The notes under the pieces were generated by a model that had not been told where the DNA came from, did no database searches, and saw nothing but the letters and a program-made list of their open reading frames with translations. This document shows positions 1-8,746 of a stretch of 14,470 bases of DNA, one piece after another; within the stretch, counting starts at the first letter, position 1; each line of letters begins with the position of its first letter. The DNA is taken from the NCBI GenBank assembly GCA_027596035.1, contig JADGJA010000583.1, positions 1-14,470 of the forward strand, given 5' to 3'. Made by a program: the position numbers and the translations under genes. This DNA comes from Thoreauomyces humboldtii (Eukaryota > Chytridiomycota > Chytridiomycetes > Spizellomycetales > Powellomycetaceae).

Positions 1-296
1 GTTGAATACCTCCGGGGTAGTTAGCGCTACTCTACACTTACTTTGGCCGTCACTTACTTTGGTGACTCAAATGTATAGAAGCGCCGCGTGGGAAGGAGTG
101 AGCTCACCGTTGGGTCACCTCACCTTTTTGCTCACGGTTTTGTTGGGTCGCCGTCGAAAAGGGCTCCTCCCTTTTTGCGGCTGCTGTACAGTCCCACACG
201 CCATGCGAAGCCATAAAGAACCTTCTTCCTCTATACCTTCAAGAGGTGGTTACCCTCGACCACAGCGCAAGGGCATCGACATCTTTGTTTCTAGCC
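1..296 (+). promoter_or_regulatory. 5' flank of ERG7
   Basis: No gene is supported here. The frames are short and resemble nothing, and the only long one has no convincing protein character. The stretch carries a 12-bp direct repeat (35-46 and 51-62). It also has an SRE-like TCACCTCAC at 115-123, one mismatch from the TCACNCCAC consensus of sterol-responsive bHLH factors. The ERG7 ATG at 297 directly follows TTTCTAGCC, so a 5'UTR intron ending at 294 is possible. The regulatory role is inferred from position only. Confidence 0.45.
35..62. repeat. 12-bp direct repeat in the ERG7 5' flank
   Basis: CACTTACTTTGG occurs at 35-46 and again, identical, at 51-62, a period of 16 bp. It lies about 235-260 bp upstream of the ERG7 ATG. 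It could be a tandem binding site or chance. Function unknown. Confidence 0.5.
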
Positions 297-2892
297 ATGC
301 TTACCGCTAGCGCTTCTCCAGCGTCCCTCGAGTACACAGACCTCTCCCGCTGGCGCCTTCGCAACGTCGATGGTCGGCAAACATGGCATTACCTTAGCGA
401 AGCAGAGAGTGCGGCACGGCCACAAAACGACGTTGACAAGTATTGGCTGGATCTGGAGCTGGTACTTGATCGAGACAAACCGAAGCTTGATCAACGATGA
501 CCCGCCATGTTGATCTCCTACTCCGCAGAACGCACCAGAACTTCCAAAGCCCACTACGGCACTGGACGCTGCTCGGAACGGCCTGACATTCTACCAGCGT
601 CTCCAATGCGAGGATGGTCACTTTGCGGGCGCGTATGGAGGTCCTCACTTCTTGACCCCTGGCTATGTCATCACCATGTACATATCAAAGCAGGTCATCC
701 CACAGCCGATGCGCGTGGAGATGATCCGTTACTTGCTGAAGACGGCCAACAAGCCTGATGGTGGATGGGGAATGTGAGTCAAACTGGTCAGCGAATTCCC
801 TGCTCGAGCGAAACCACTTTGCTCATCGTCGGCCATTTCATTCATGTAGCCATGTTGCCGGAGAGTCTACCGTGTTTGGGACAGCCATGAACTACGTGAC
901 ATGTCGGCTTCTCGGCCTGGAGGCTGATCATCCTGCGATGGTTCTGGCTCGTGGGACTCTTCACAAACTCGGTTCGGCTACGGCTGCTCCAGCCTGGGGA
1001 AAGTTCTGGCTTTCGGTCCTCGGTGTATACGAGTACGAGGGAATGAACCCTGTTCCTCCAGAACTCTGGTATAAAGAGATGTCTGTGGAGACTATGACTG
1101 GGAATGCGATTGAGCTTACCAAGGTACATTCTGCAGGCTGCTTCCCTATGCTCTTCCTTTCCATCCGGGCCGCTGGTGGATCCACACTCGGATGGTGTAT
1201 CTTCCCATGAGCTTCATCTACGCCCAGCGCTTAAAAGGAGACGATACGCCCCTGCTCAGAGACCTGCGCGAGGAGCTTTACGTTCAGAGCTACAATAGCA
1301 TCCCTTGGACCAAGCAATGCAACAACGTGGCGGCCGCCGAAGTGTTCTATCCACACACTAGACTACTGGACGGGCTAAACGGTACGTCTTCATGACAATA
1401 TTGTGTATAGCTGCGCACCTGAACCTGTTGCGGCTCTAGGTATCTGCTGGATGTACGAAAAGCTCGCGCCTCGTCGCCTCCGCAAGTGGGCTGTGGACGA
1501 AGCGTGGCTGCAGCTTCAGATGGAGGACAAGAACACCGATTATGGCAACCTTGCGTCCGTTAATAAGCCGCTTAACATGCTTTGCACGTACTTTGCTCTC
1601 GGGCGTGAGTCCAAAGAGTTCAAGCTGCACAAGGAGCATTGCTTGGATTACATCTGGATGTCGGAGTCCGGCATGCACTTTAACGGAACCGATGGCAGTC
1701 AAGTCTGGGACACAGCTTTCTTTTCCCGCGCCATGTGCGAAATCGGCCTCGCTAAAGAACCGAAGTATCAGAAGACTATGACGCGGGCGTTGGACTTCTT
1801 GGACACTCAGCAGGTGCGAGTTTCCATTCCATCGCATTCCGTCCGAATCGAGCTCTCGCACTCATATCCGTTTGCAACTTTCTCAGATTCGCGTGAACCC
1901 TGAGAACAACACTCGCTGTTACCGTGATCTCACCAAGGGAGCGTGGCCGTTTAGTCGTCGATCCCAGGGATATACCGTCTCCGACTGTACCGCAGAAGCC
2001 ATGAAGGCCGTCCTCATGCTTCAAGATCTCCCGTACCTGAAGCGATCCCCCGTCACCCCAGCGCGTCTCCGCGAGGCCGCGGACATCATGCTTCACATGC
2101 AGAACGCCGACGGCGGGTTCGCCACCTACGAGCTCACCCGTGGTCCAAAAGTCCTGGAATGGATCAACCCGGCCGAGGTGTTTGGAGACATCATGCTGGA
2201 GTACTCGTACCCAGAGTGCACGACGGCCGTCCTCCTCGCCCTCAACTCGTTCGCGAAAGCTCAGCCGGGATACCGGGAGGCCGAGATCGAGGTGGCCACC
2301 GAACGTGGCATCAGATACATCAAGGACGCGCAGAGAGAGGACGGCAGCTGGTTCGGATCGTGGGCTATCTGCTTTGTGTACGCTACGTGGTTTGGCATCG
2401 AAGGCTTGGCTGCTGTCGGTGAGACGTACGAAAACAGCGCCACCGTTCGTCGTGCCTGCGAGTTCCTGATTGGCAAGCAGAAGGTCGATGGTGGTTGGGG
2501 AGAGGATTACAAGGTTTGTTTATGTCCTTTTCGATCCCACACGAATTCGACGTCTAACGAAGGGATCGTTTCCGCAGTCCTGCGAAACTGGTATGTTCCA
2601 TCATCATGCCACGTCGCAGGTAGTGCATACGGCATGGGCAGTGCTCGCGCTCCTTGCAGCGAAGTACCCCGATGCCAGCCTTATCGCTCGTGGTGTCGCT
2701 CTCCTTGCGGCCCGTCAGCAGCCCGACGGTCGTTGGCACCAGGAGGCCATCGAAGGCGTCTTCAACAGGAACGCTCTGATCGCTTATCCCAACTACAAGT
2801 TTGTGTTCCCCATCTGGGCCCTTGGTCGATGGGAGGCCGTCCACGGACCGGTCGCCCTCTCTACCATGGGAACGCGCAGCGTGACCGCTTGA
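297..2892 (+). CDS. ERG7: Lanosterol synthase (oxidosqualene cyclase), 7 exons
   Basis: Cyclises (S)-2,3-oxidosqualene to lanosterol in ergosterol synthesis, at the ER membrane or lipid droplets. Exons: 297-461, 529-773, 850-1068, 1137-1381, 1440-1813, 1887-2513, 2578-2892. Introns are 58-76 nt, all GT..AG. The spliced product is 729 residues; the yeast enzyme is about 731. The catalytic acid motif DCTAE starts at D449. QW-type repeats appear as [32 protein letters not shown] and [30 protein letters not shown] and [13 protein letters not shown] match the family. The ATG at 297 gives an N-terminus ([18 protein letters not shown]) aligned with known starts. The last ~19 residues after ALGRW are less conserved in look. 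The stop lies 124 bp from the convergent 3' end of the next gene. No disabling change seen. Identity is secure; the exact first exon is slightly less so. Confidence 0.96.
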
Positions 2893-3016
2893 GTAAAGGA
2901 GCCTTTGACACGAGATTTTTCTGCCCATGCTTGTCCATCGTAATTACATCTTTGCATCTATGTGTACTCTGCAGCTCCGTCAACGTCTATGCTGCGTTGT
3001 GATTCCCTACGCCTGA

Positions 3017-4664
3017 CTACGACAACAGAAATTTGAAGTTCTGATAGAACGTCAACATCGGGTTCTCGCCAGACTTTGTCCTCGTTCCATCCAGGTTAGC
3101 GTTCTCCTCCAAAAACTGTTGCTGGGTTACCACCCTCCCCTTTCCACCGGATCTTCCATCCGCCCGACACGTCACGTCGTACAAGTCCCTCGCGAGCTCA
3201 AAGTTGGTCGGAAAGAAGATGTCGAACCACCCCGGTTGAACGAGGTAGGTCGAACACGGGATCATGGTTCCCTGGTATCGGGTTTGGACGACAGGGGCGT
3301 TGATGCCGGGAACCGACTCTGGCAGGGCGTCAAAGTCCGATAGGATCAGACGGTGCTTGGGGAAGTGGGCGTGGAGCTGGTCGAAGAGCTTCAGACACAT
3401 CGTGGGAAGAAACTCTGGTTCCGTCAGGTTGGGCGCGAAAGGCAGAGAGGCTCGGAGCTTGCGAGCCCATGCATTGTTCAGGAGAGGTGACCGATACCCT
3501 GTTGATTCGCGTAACGCAAGATACCGGGTGACGAGAGGATCTGTTGCGGGTTCGTAGGCTTCTTGATAGTCTCCGTCTTCATCGATCAGCACCACTCCTT
3601 GGCGTGGTGCACCCGTTTCGTAATCATATCGGACGAGATCATGGGAAAAATTGTCCTGCAGCATTCATCAGGAACCGCTCAAAGAACCGCGCACTCGAAG
3701 CGAGTAAGGGAGACACGTACCACGACCTCCATTGCGATGATGAAGCAAGCTTCCTCCACCTTCTCGTTCCAAGTAAAAATAGACTGGTTGATGATTTCGA
3801 CGCAATCATGCCGCTGCGATATCTTTCTAACGTCCTGCCTTTCTGACTGACGCTCCGCCAGCTTCGAGCTGATCTCGATGATCCGATACCGCGTTCGAGC
3901 GTAGAGTTCTGGTTCGTACTGCTTGATGTAATCCAGGATGTTAACCATCAACGTGCCGTTGCCTGCTCCGACCTCGTAGATGACCAGCTCGTCCGATCCT
4001 TTGTTGTCCCGCTTGTATTCTGATACCATATGCTTCGCTACTGCGAATCCGTACCATGGCTAGGAAGGCATGGCACGAATCAATCGGCTGTATTAAATCC
4101 AGGGTCGAGAACTCCGATCGTACCTTAAAGAGCTCCGTCGGTGTATGCCACACCTGCCGCGCAATGTCGTTCACGTCGTTGTACTCGCCCTCCACCTCCT
4201 TGTACAGCTCTCCCAGCCGGTTCATGAACGCGTAGCTGTCCCGGATGTCGGTGAAGGGTATGTTCTCCGCCGGACTGAAAATGAAAGCTTTTTTCGAAAA
4301 GTATCCGTACGCCGGGTTGTATAAGGAATCGTCGATGTAGTCCCGGACAAGCATCCTCGCGCATTTGGGTGGCGTCTTCTCCTTTGCAGCGTCCATGCTG
4401 GTCATCCGACGATAGGTCTCTACAGGTACAGGAGGTCCGCCTTTGGGGTCCTGGCGTTTGTCCATTGCATCCCTGGATACGCAACAGTTTGTGCTTGAAC
4501 CCAGACATACAGTGCACTGAGCAGGAACGCTACCAGTAGTTGCTGCGAAGAGCAGATCCGGTCTGAAAGCATCGCTTTGCAGGTGCCTGCGCGCAATGAG
4601 GTATTGTGGAACTTGGTCGACGCGCAACCGACGCGACGGCACGACAGGCGTGACGGACAGACAT
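3017..4664 (-). CDS. NDUFAF7: Mitochondrial MidA/NDUFAF7-family SAM-dependent methyltransferase, 4 exons
   Basis: Human NDUFAF7 dimethylates an arginine of the complex I subunit NDUFS2 in the matrix; the substrate here is inferred. Exons on the minus strand: 4664-4534, 4472-4124, 4059-3721, 3655-3017 (introns 61, 64, 65 nt), giving 485 residues. The start at 4664 yields a presequence rich in Arg/Ala/Ser and free of acidic residues for 44 residues (MSVRHACRAVASVARR...). It is recovered only by splicing the 61-nt intron; another in-frame ATG at 4642 would skip that intron and give a poorer N-terminus. The SAM motif is EVGAGNGTL at 189-197. Upstream lie LVRDYIDDSLYNPAYGYF and TPTELFKPWYGFAVAKHM, typical of the family. 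The segment after motif I reads AMEVVDNFSHDLVRYD where the human protein has EFFDVLPIH, so this looks like the fungal branch (compare yeast YKL162C, in an organism without complex I). It is head-to-head with the METTL15-like gene, 199 bp apart. Confidence 0.88.
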
Positions 4665-4863
4665 TAGCTAGAGCCGGATACTAAGCAACGAATCTAAATA
4701 AGTAGCAAAGAACGGAACTCGTGTCAAGCAAGGTCGAAGGTTCCTCTATTAGATAGTCGTCGTAAAAGTGATCTACCGGTATGGAAATTGTCAAAAACTT
4801 CGTCGACGAAAAGGTCAACGCGAATTTCCCAAGAAACTCGACACCGAGAATTGTAACACGAGA
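4665..4863. promoter_or_regulatory. Divergent promoter between two mitochondrial genes
   Basis: These 199 bp separate the start codons of the NDUFAF7-like (minus) and METTL15-like (plus) genes, so both promoters must share or overlap it. It is A/T-richer than its flanks. It contains a perfect 12-bp palindrome TTCGTCGACGAA at 4799-4810, inside a short uORF of the plus-strand gene. Transcription starts are not visible. Confidence 0.7.
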
Positions 4864-4867
4864 ATGA
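4781..4867 (+). other. Upstream ORF (28 codons) overlapping the METTL15-like start
   Basis: An ATG at 4781 opens 28 codons (MEIVKNFVDEKV...) that end with TGA at 4865-4867. The stop overlaps the main ATG at 4864 as ATGA. If the transcript starts upstream of 4781, ribosomes would finish this uORF exactly on the main start codon. No homology recognised. Whether it is transcribed is unknown. Confidence 0.4.
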
Positions 4868-6283
4868 TACCAATACGACATAGCATAGCGAGACTTTCGA
4901 GGCAGGCGCTCATACAGGGGAGGCGGTCGGAACATTCCCTGAGCGCTCATACACCTGTACTCCTAGAGGAGGCTGCTCAACATGTCCTGGCTGGGAGCGC
5001 TTCCTCGTTGTCCGGCCGAAAGCTCTTCGTGGATGCAACTTTTGGCAACGGCGGGTACAGCCGACGACTCTTGGGTGAGAGCGGACACCGAGCACATGCA
5101 GCGGAAGTGCTCTCGTTGACGCAGATCCGCTGGTCGTAGACTCCGTTGACTGCAAAGTACTTGCCATCGATCAGGATCCGGAAGCGTACGAGCGATGCGT
5201 TGCTATGGCCGCAGAGCCTCAGTACGCCGACCGTCTCGTTCCGATAAAGGGTCGCTTCAGCGACCTCGTGTCCCTGGTAGCCCCTCACGGAGGAGCGATC
5301 GATGGCATCCTCTTTGATATCGGCGTTTCCAGCAACCAGCTTGACACGGCTTCTCGGGGCTTCTCGATTCGCCACGACGGCCCACTCGACATGCGGATGC
5401 AGTCCCGCGGGGACCTTGCGAACGATTCCGATCTATCCGACTCCATCACCGCGGAGGCGGTCGTGAACGGCTACGCGGAACACGCTCTGGCGGATGTCAT
5501 CTTCCAGTTTGGAGAAGAGAGACAGTCTCGTCGGATCGCTCGAGCCATTGTATCCGCTCGAACGTTCGCTCCGATCACGACCACGCATCAGCTAGCGCGA
5601 ATCGTGGCCAGGGCCGTGCGTGGAGATATGGGGAAACATCCAGCCTTGCGCACGTTCCAAGCGTTGCGGATCCACGTCAATGACGAGCTCGGCGAGTGGT
5701 CCAGGGGTCTGTGCGCTGCGGAGCGGGTACTGAAACCGGGCGCGCCGTTGGTAGCGGTTACCTTTCACTCGTTGGAAGACCGGATAGTCAAAAACTTCTT
5801 GAAAGATCGAGCGAGGGGTGGAGAACGAACTGAAGAAGAAAATGCAAGGATATCGCCGGGTGTACCGGACTGGACTGGTGATGATCTTGATCTTGATCGT
5901 ATGAGGAGGAGAGGAGCCAACGCAGAAGCATGGGAAGTTGACAAAGACCGGATACGCAGCAGAGTTCGCCGGGAACGTCGGATAGCTCGTGCAGAAGCAA
6001 AGATGGGCGGGGCTCTTGAAGTCGCGGAAGAGTTTCCACCCAGCTTCCGTATCGTCACAAAGCGAGCTGGTGAGTGACCTCTGGAAGAGCGTGTTTGTCT
6101 GGCGGTAGTTAATCCCTCTGTCCATATCCAGTTGCCCCAACTCGAGAAGAAATTGGCGCGAATCCACGTTCACGGTAAGCAATTGATCCATGCTTTCAAA
6201 GCATTATGACAACTGACGCTCTTTTCAGATCTGCTAAGCTTCGGGCAGCAGTACGAACATTGGCGCCTCCACACCCAAGCTGA
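4864..6283 (+). CDS. METTL15: Mitochondrial 12S/15S rRNA m4C methyltransferase (RsmH/MraW, METTL15 type), 4 exons
   Basis: RsmH methylates N4 of a cytidine in the small-subunit rRNA decoding site; METTL15 does this in mitochondria. Exons: 4864-5074, 5140-6069, 6132-6174, 6229-6283, giving 412 residues. The first ~25 residues (MIPIRHSIARLSRQALIQGR) look like a mitochondrial presequence. Motifs: HTPVLLEEAAQHV (29-41), the SAM loop VDATFGNGGYSRRLL (56-70), AIDQDP (79-84), then FDIGVSSNQLD, GFSIRHDGPLDMRMQ, HPALRTFQALRIHVNDEL and FHSLEDRIVKNFL. The conserved basic tail NPRSRSAKLRAA appears only after removing introns 6070-6131 and 6175-6228; reading on at 6070 would stop at 6075-6077. A charged insertion of roughly 70 residues precedes FRIVTKR. 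The first intron has two in-frame acceptors (5124 and 5139); the second is preferred because it gives a 65-nt intron and a normal branch distance. No damage seen. Confidence 0.92.
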
Positions 6284-6434
6284 GTGAACTTCCGCACAGT
6301 TCTGTATCGGCCGTCCCTCCCATCCCCCAGATAGATAGACAGCTTTTAGACCCTATGTACAAACTTCTTATTACAATATGACTGCACATCGCTGAATCAA
6401 GTCCATCAACCGAGAATGAAAGGAAACGCCTTTG

Positions 6435-7324
6435 TCACTTTGCGTGACTCCCCGCCAGGATCCCCTCGTATGCGTTCTCGATGAAGCTCGCCAGGTTCAA
6501 CAGCAGCACGACGAGAAAGATGCAGAGGCTCCCCCTTCGATCATCGGGAGCGCTGTCGATCGAGACCATGTGCATGCCGACCCCCGCCGCGATGATGATG
6601 GGAACTTGCAGGGCGGCGGTGATGAGACGAACGTGCTTTCTCCCTCTAGCGAGTCTGCCCATGCCTTCGTCCACCTCCCCGTCCACGGCCACGACGGCGA
6701 TGATGACGGCCGCGGCACCACAGCAGCCAAACTCTGTCCCTGGGATGAAGGCGTGGTTCCTTCCGCTGCAGGCCGCCAAGAAGTGAAACGTTGCCAAAAG
6801 AGTATGAAAGGCTGCGATGATGACGGTGAGGAGGGCGATGGTGCCTGCCAGTCCCGCCTCGGTTCTGTAGTTGACGGCAAGGTCGTCGAAGCAGGTGTAT
6901 CGGAAGACAGGTCGATTGCAGCCGGTGTGGGACGTCCAGCGGGCGTAGGTCCAGGTGTCCATAGCGTGTTTGATCAAGGGAAGTGTATTGGAGATGCAGA
7001 GAGTAAAGTACGAAAGGCCTCGGTGAAGCAGGTAGAAGCTGACCATGATTTGTTGGATGAGGGGAGGACTGAGCGTGGGAAGATCGGTATGAAAGGAATC
7101 AGAGACGACGTTTGGCACCGAGCTACAGAAAGGAGTCCGAAAGCATGTCAGATGACTTGCACAACCACTACATCAGAAGTCGTTGGTTGGGTTTACTTAC
7201 CTATGCGTTTTCTGTAGGGAGGATGCGGGTGTCTCTAGCGACCAGTCCTGACGAAGCAACTGACGAGGGAATGCCCACGAAAATGGTTTGATGCCCAGCA
7301 AGAGGTACAAGGTGTCCTTCTCGA
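6435..7324 (-). CDS. Uncharacterised multi-pass membrane protein (5' end unresolved)
   Basis: I do not recognise the family. The 3' exon 7122-6435 encodes 228 residues plus stop. It joins an upstream exon (7201 to about 7324) across a clear 78-nt intron 7123-7200 (GTAAGT, CTGAC branch, TAG). The upstream exon reads KDTLYLLLGIKPFSWAFPRQ and has no ATG. A stop codon lies just before a possible acceptor at 7325, so the first exon must lie further 5'; I could not fix it. Hydrophobic segments follow in order: around GLSYFTLCISNTLPL, LAGTIALLTVIIAAFHTLLA, FGCCGAAAVIIAVVAV, LITAALQVPIIIAAGVGM and LCIFLVVLLLNLASFI, so about four to five TM helices. A basic loop (GRLARGRKHVR) sits between two of them. 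It is convergent with the METTL15-like gene, 151 bp apart. The antisense frame is also open but lacks an ATG. Confidence 0.7.
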
Positions 7325-7656
7325 CTGTCAGAGATCTTGATTGTCAAGCTCCTGGCTTGGCTACCCTCGCTTCCGCACGGTGTCAGGGCGCGCTGCGCAC
7401 AACGAGAGGGTCTTTATTGCATGGCACCGGCAGGGCGGGGGACACCATCTGGACAGGGACGCGTTCCTGGCGTCCGGAGGAGTCGGACACGGAGAAACGA
7501 CCAACAGCTGCGCAGCATATTGGTAACCCAGCTGCCAGTGACGGTCGCCGAATGTATGAAGCATGAAAACTATAACGGTAAACATAAGTTCATTATTCTA
7601 TTATGCTTGATGAAGAAGATATCGAGGCATGCTAGGATTTATGGGTCGTTCGACGT
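7325..7656 (-). other. 5' region of the membrane-protein gene and 3' flank of the FAXDC2-like gene
   Basis: This must hold the first exon and promoter of the membrane-protein gene and the terminator of the gene upstream of it. Candidate minus-strand start codons are at 7585, 7518 and 7448. Of these, 7518 (MLRSCWSFLRVRLLR) can be joined in frame to the exon at 7324, but only with a weak GTGCCA donor at 7427. No other gene or RNA is visible. Confidence 0.35.
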
Positions 7657-8746
7657 CTATTCGACCTTCGCCGCTGCCCGACGCTGCTTGGCCTCCAACG
7701 TCTTCTCCCGGCTTCCGGCAGTGTCGTGGAGCCAATCAAGAACACCGAGGGGTCCAAAATTGACGTTGAAGACTTCGTGGTGGTAGTCGTGGGGCAAAGG
7801 CGAAGGGAAGAAGGGAAGGTGGAACCCGCTGTGCGAATTGATAGCGTTCGTCTGACCGATCGTCATCCACAGCCAGACGGTCAGAAGATGAGACTTCATG
7901 AGGATGGGTCCGAGGAGGAGAGGAGCCAGGTTGCACATAAAGTGCTCCAGTGGGTGACAGTAGATCGCGGCGATTCCGATGGGAGCCGTGTAGAGATGGT
8001 GCTTCTTGTGCACGTACTTGTACACGCTTGGGTGATGCAAGGCCCGGTGACCGTAGTAAAAGAGGATTTCTTCCACGGCCAGGAAGCCGATGGATTGCTT
8101 CCCTACTTGACCGAGGGTGGGCAGATCCATGCCGAAGGAGCATCCTCTCCACATCATGAGGTTGTACATCAAAATCCCTGTCGGTATGCCGACCAGGAGC
8201 TGGTTCTGCAGGACCACCGAGACGGCTCGAGTGTACCATTCCCACGTAGGCACTTTTGTGGGCTGGATCTTGTAGCGCCAAAAGCTTTTCGGAAACTATT
8301 CATTGAGGAATGGCAAATGATCAGCTTCAAAGTCGTTTGCGAAGGCTGCGGGGTCTGTGCATACCTGATACAGGTCAAGCACGGACAAAACTGACGCCCA
8401 GAACCAATATCCCAACTGAGTGATAAGGAAAGTTCCTCCGAAAAAGAGGGTTTGCTGCGAGTAGTTGGCAAGGAGATAACTCCATGTTTTTTCGCCGTAT
8501 CGGCCGAGGAAGGTGAAGAAGGCTGTGATAAAGATGGCTGGAGAGGAGGATTGATTGTCAGAGAGGCTGTCGTTTTGAAAAGCGGGATATCAACGTGCAT
8601 GTACCGTAAAATGTGACCTCGGTTGGGTCAAAGGCCGCCTTGATGTGTTTTACCACAGGTCCCCACTCGCTAGCTGCCTTCTCTGCTTCTGCTACGTCGC
8701 GCTCGTGCTGAGATGTCTCGGGTCTTGCAGCAGCCTGGACGGTCAT
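7657..8746 (-). CDS. FAXDC2: FAXDC2-like fatty acid hydroxylase superfamily membrane protein, 3 exons
   Basis: A di-iron membrane oxygenase of the superfamily that includes the C4-methylsterol oxidase ERG25, the C5 desaturase ERG3 and sphingolipid hydroxylases. Exons on the minus strand: 8746-8605, 8537-8365, 8295-7657 (introns 67 and 69 nt), giving 317 residues; human FAXDC2 is about 333. The His boxes are all present: HRALHH (188-193), HKKHH (201-205) and HDYHH (274-278), with an extra HSGFH at 260-264. After the last box, FNVNFGPLGVLDWLHDT closely resembles the FAXDC2 form (YGVLGVLDHLHGT) rather than ERG25, which has GNYAS/WWDRIFGT there. Hydrophobic stretches: 49-58, 77-101, 130-152 and around 222-252. 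The substrate is not certain; sterol C4-methyl groups are a reasonable guess from the family. An AT-rich TATA-like element lies about 55-65 bp upstream on the minus strand. It is ~4.8 kb from ERG7, with other genes between. Confidence 0.87.

Noticed and set aside
2..310. 102-codon plus-strand frame at the left edge
   Set aside because: No homology or motif; it overlaps the ERG7 start in another frame and begins with a non-ATG codon at the edge.
1069..1136. In-frame read-through after NPVPPELW in ERG7
   Set aside because: The read-through peptide does not match oxidosqualene cyclases and ends at a stop. Removing 1069-1136 restores [18 protein letters not shown].
3941..4642. Starting the NDUFAF7-like protein at the in-frame ATG 4642 without the first intron
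   Set aside because: It gives an N-terminus with many Cys and no clean presequence. Splicing 4473-4533 from the ATG at 4664 keeps the frame and gives a classical mitochondrial targeting sequence.
6432..7217. Plus-strand 261-codon open frame
   Set aside because: It has no ATG at its start, is antisense to the membrane-protein gene, is Asp/Gly-rich from reversed hydrophobic codons, and ignores the clear minus-strand intron 7123-7200.
7726..8394. Plus-strand 222-codon open frame
   Set aside because: It is antisense to the FAXDC2-like exons, which carry complete His boxes and consistent splice sites.
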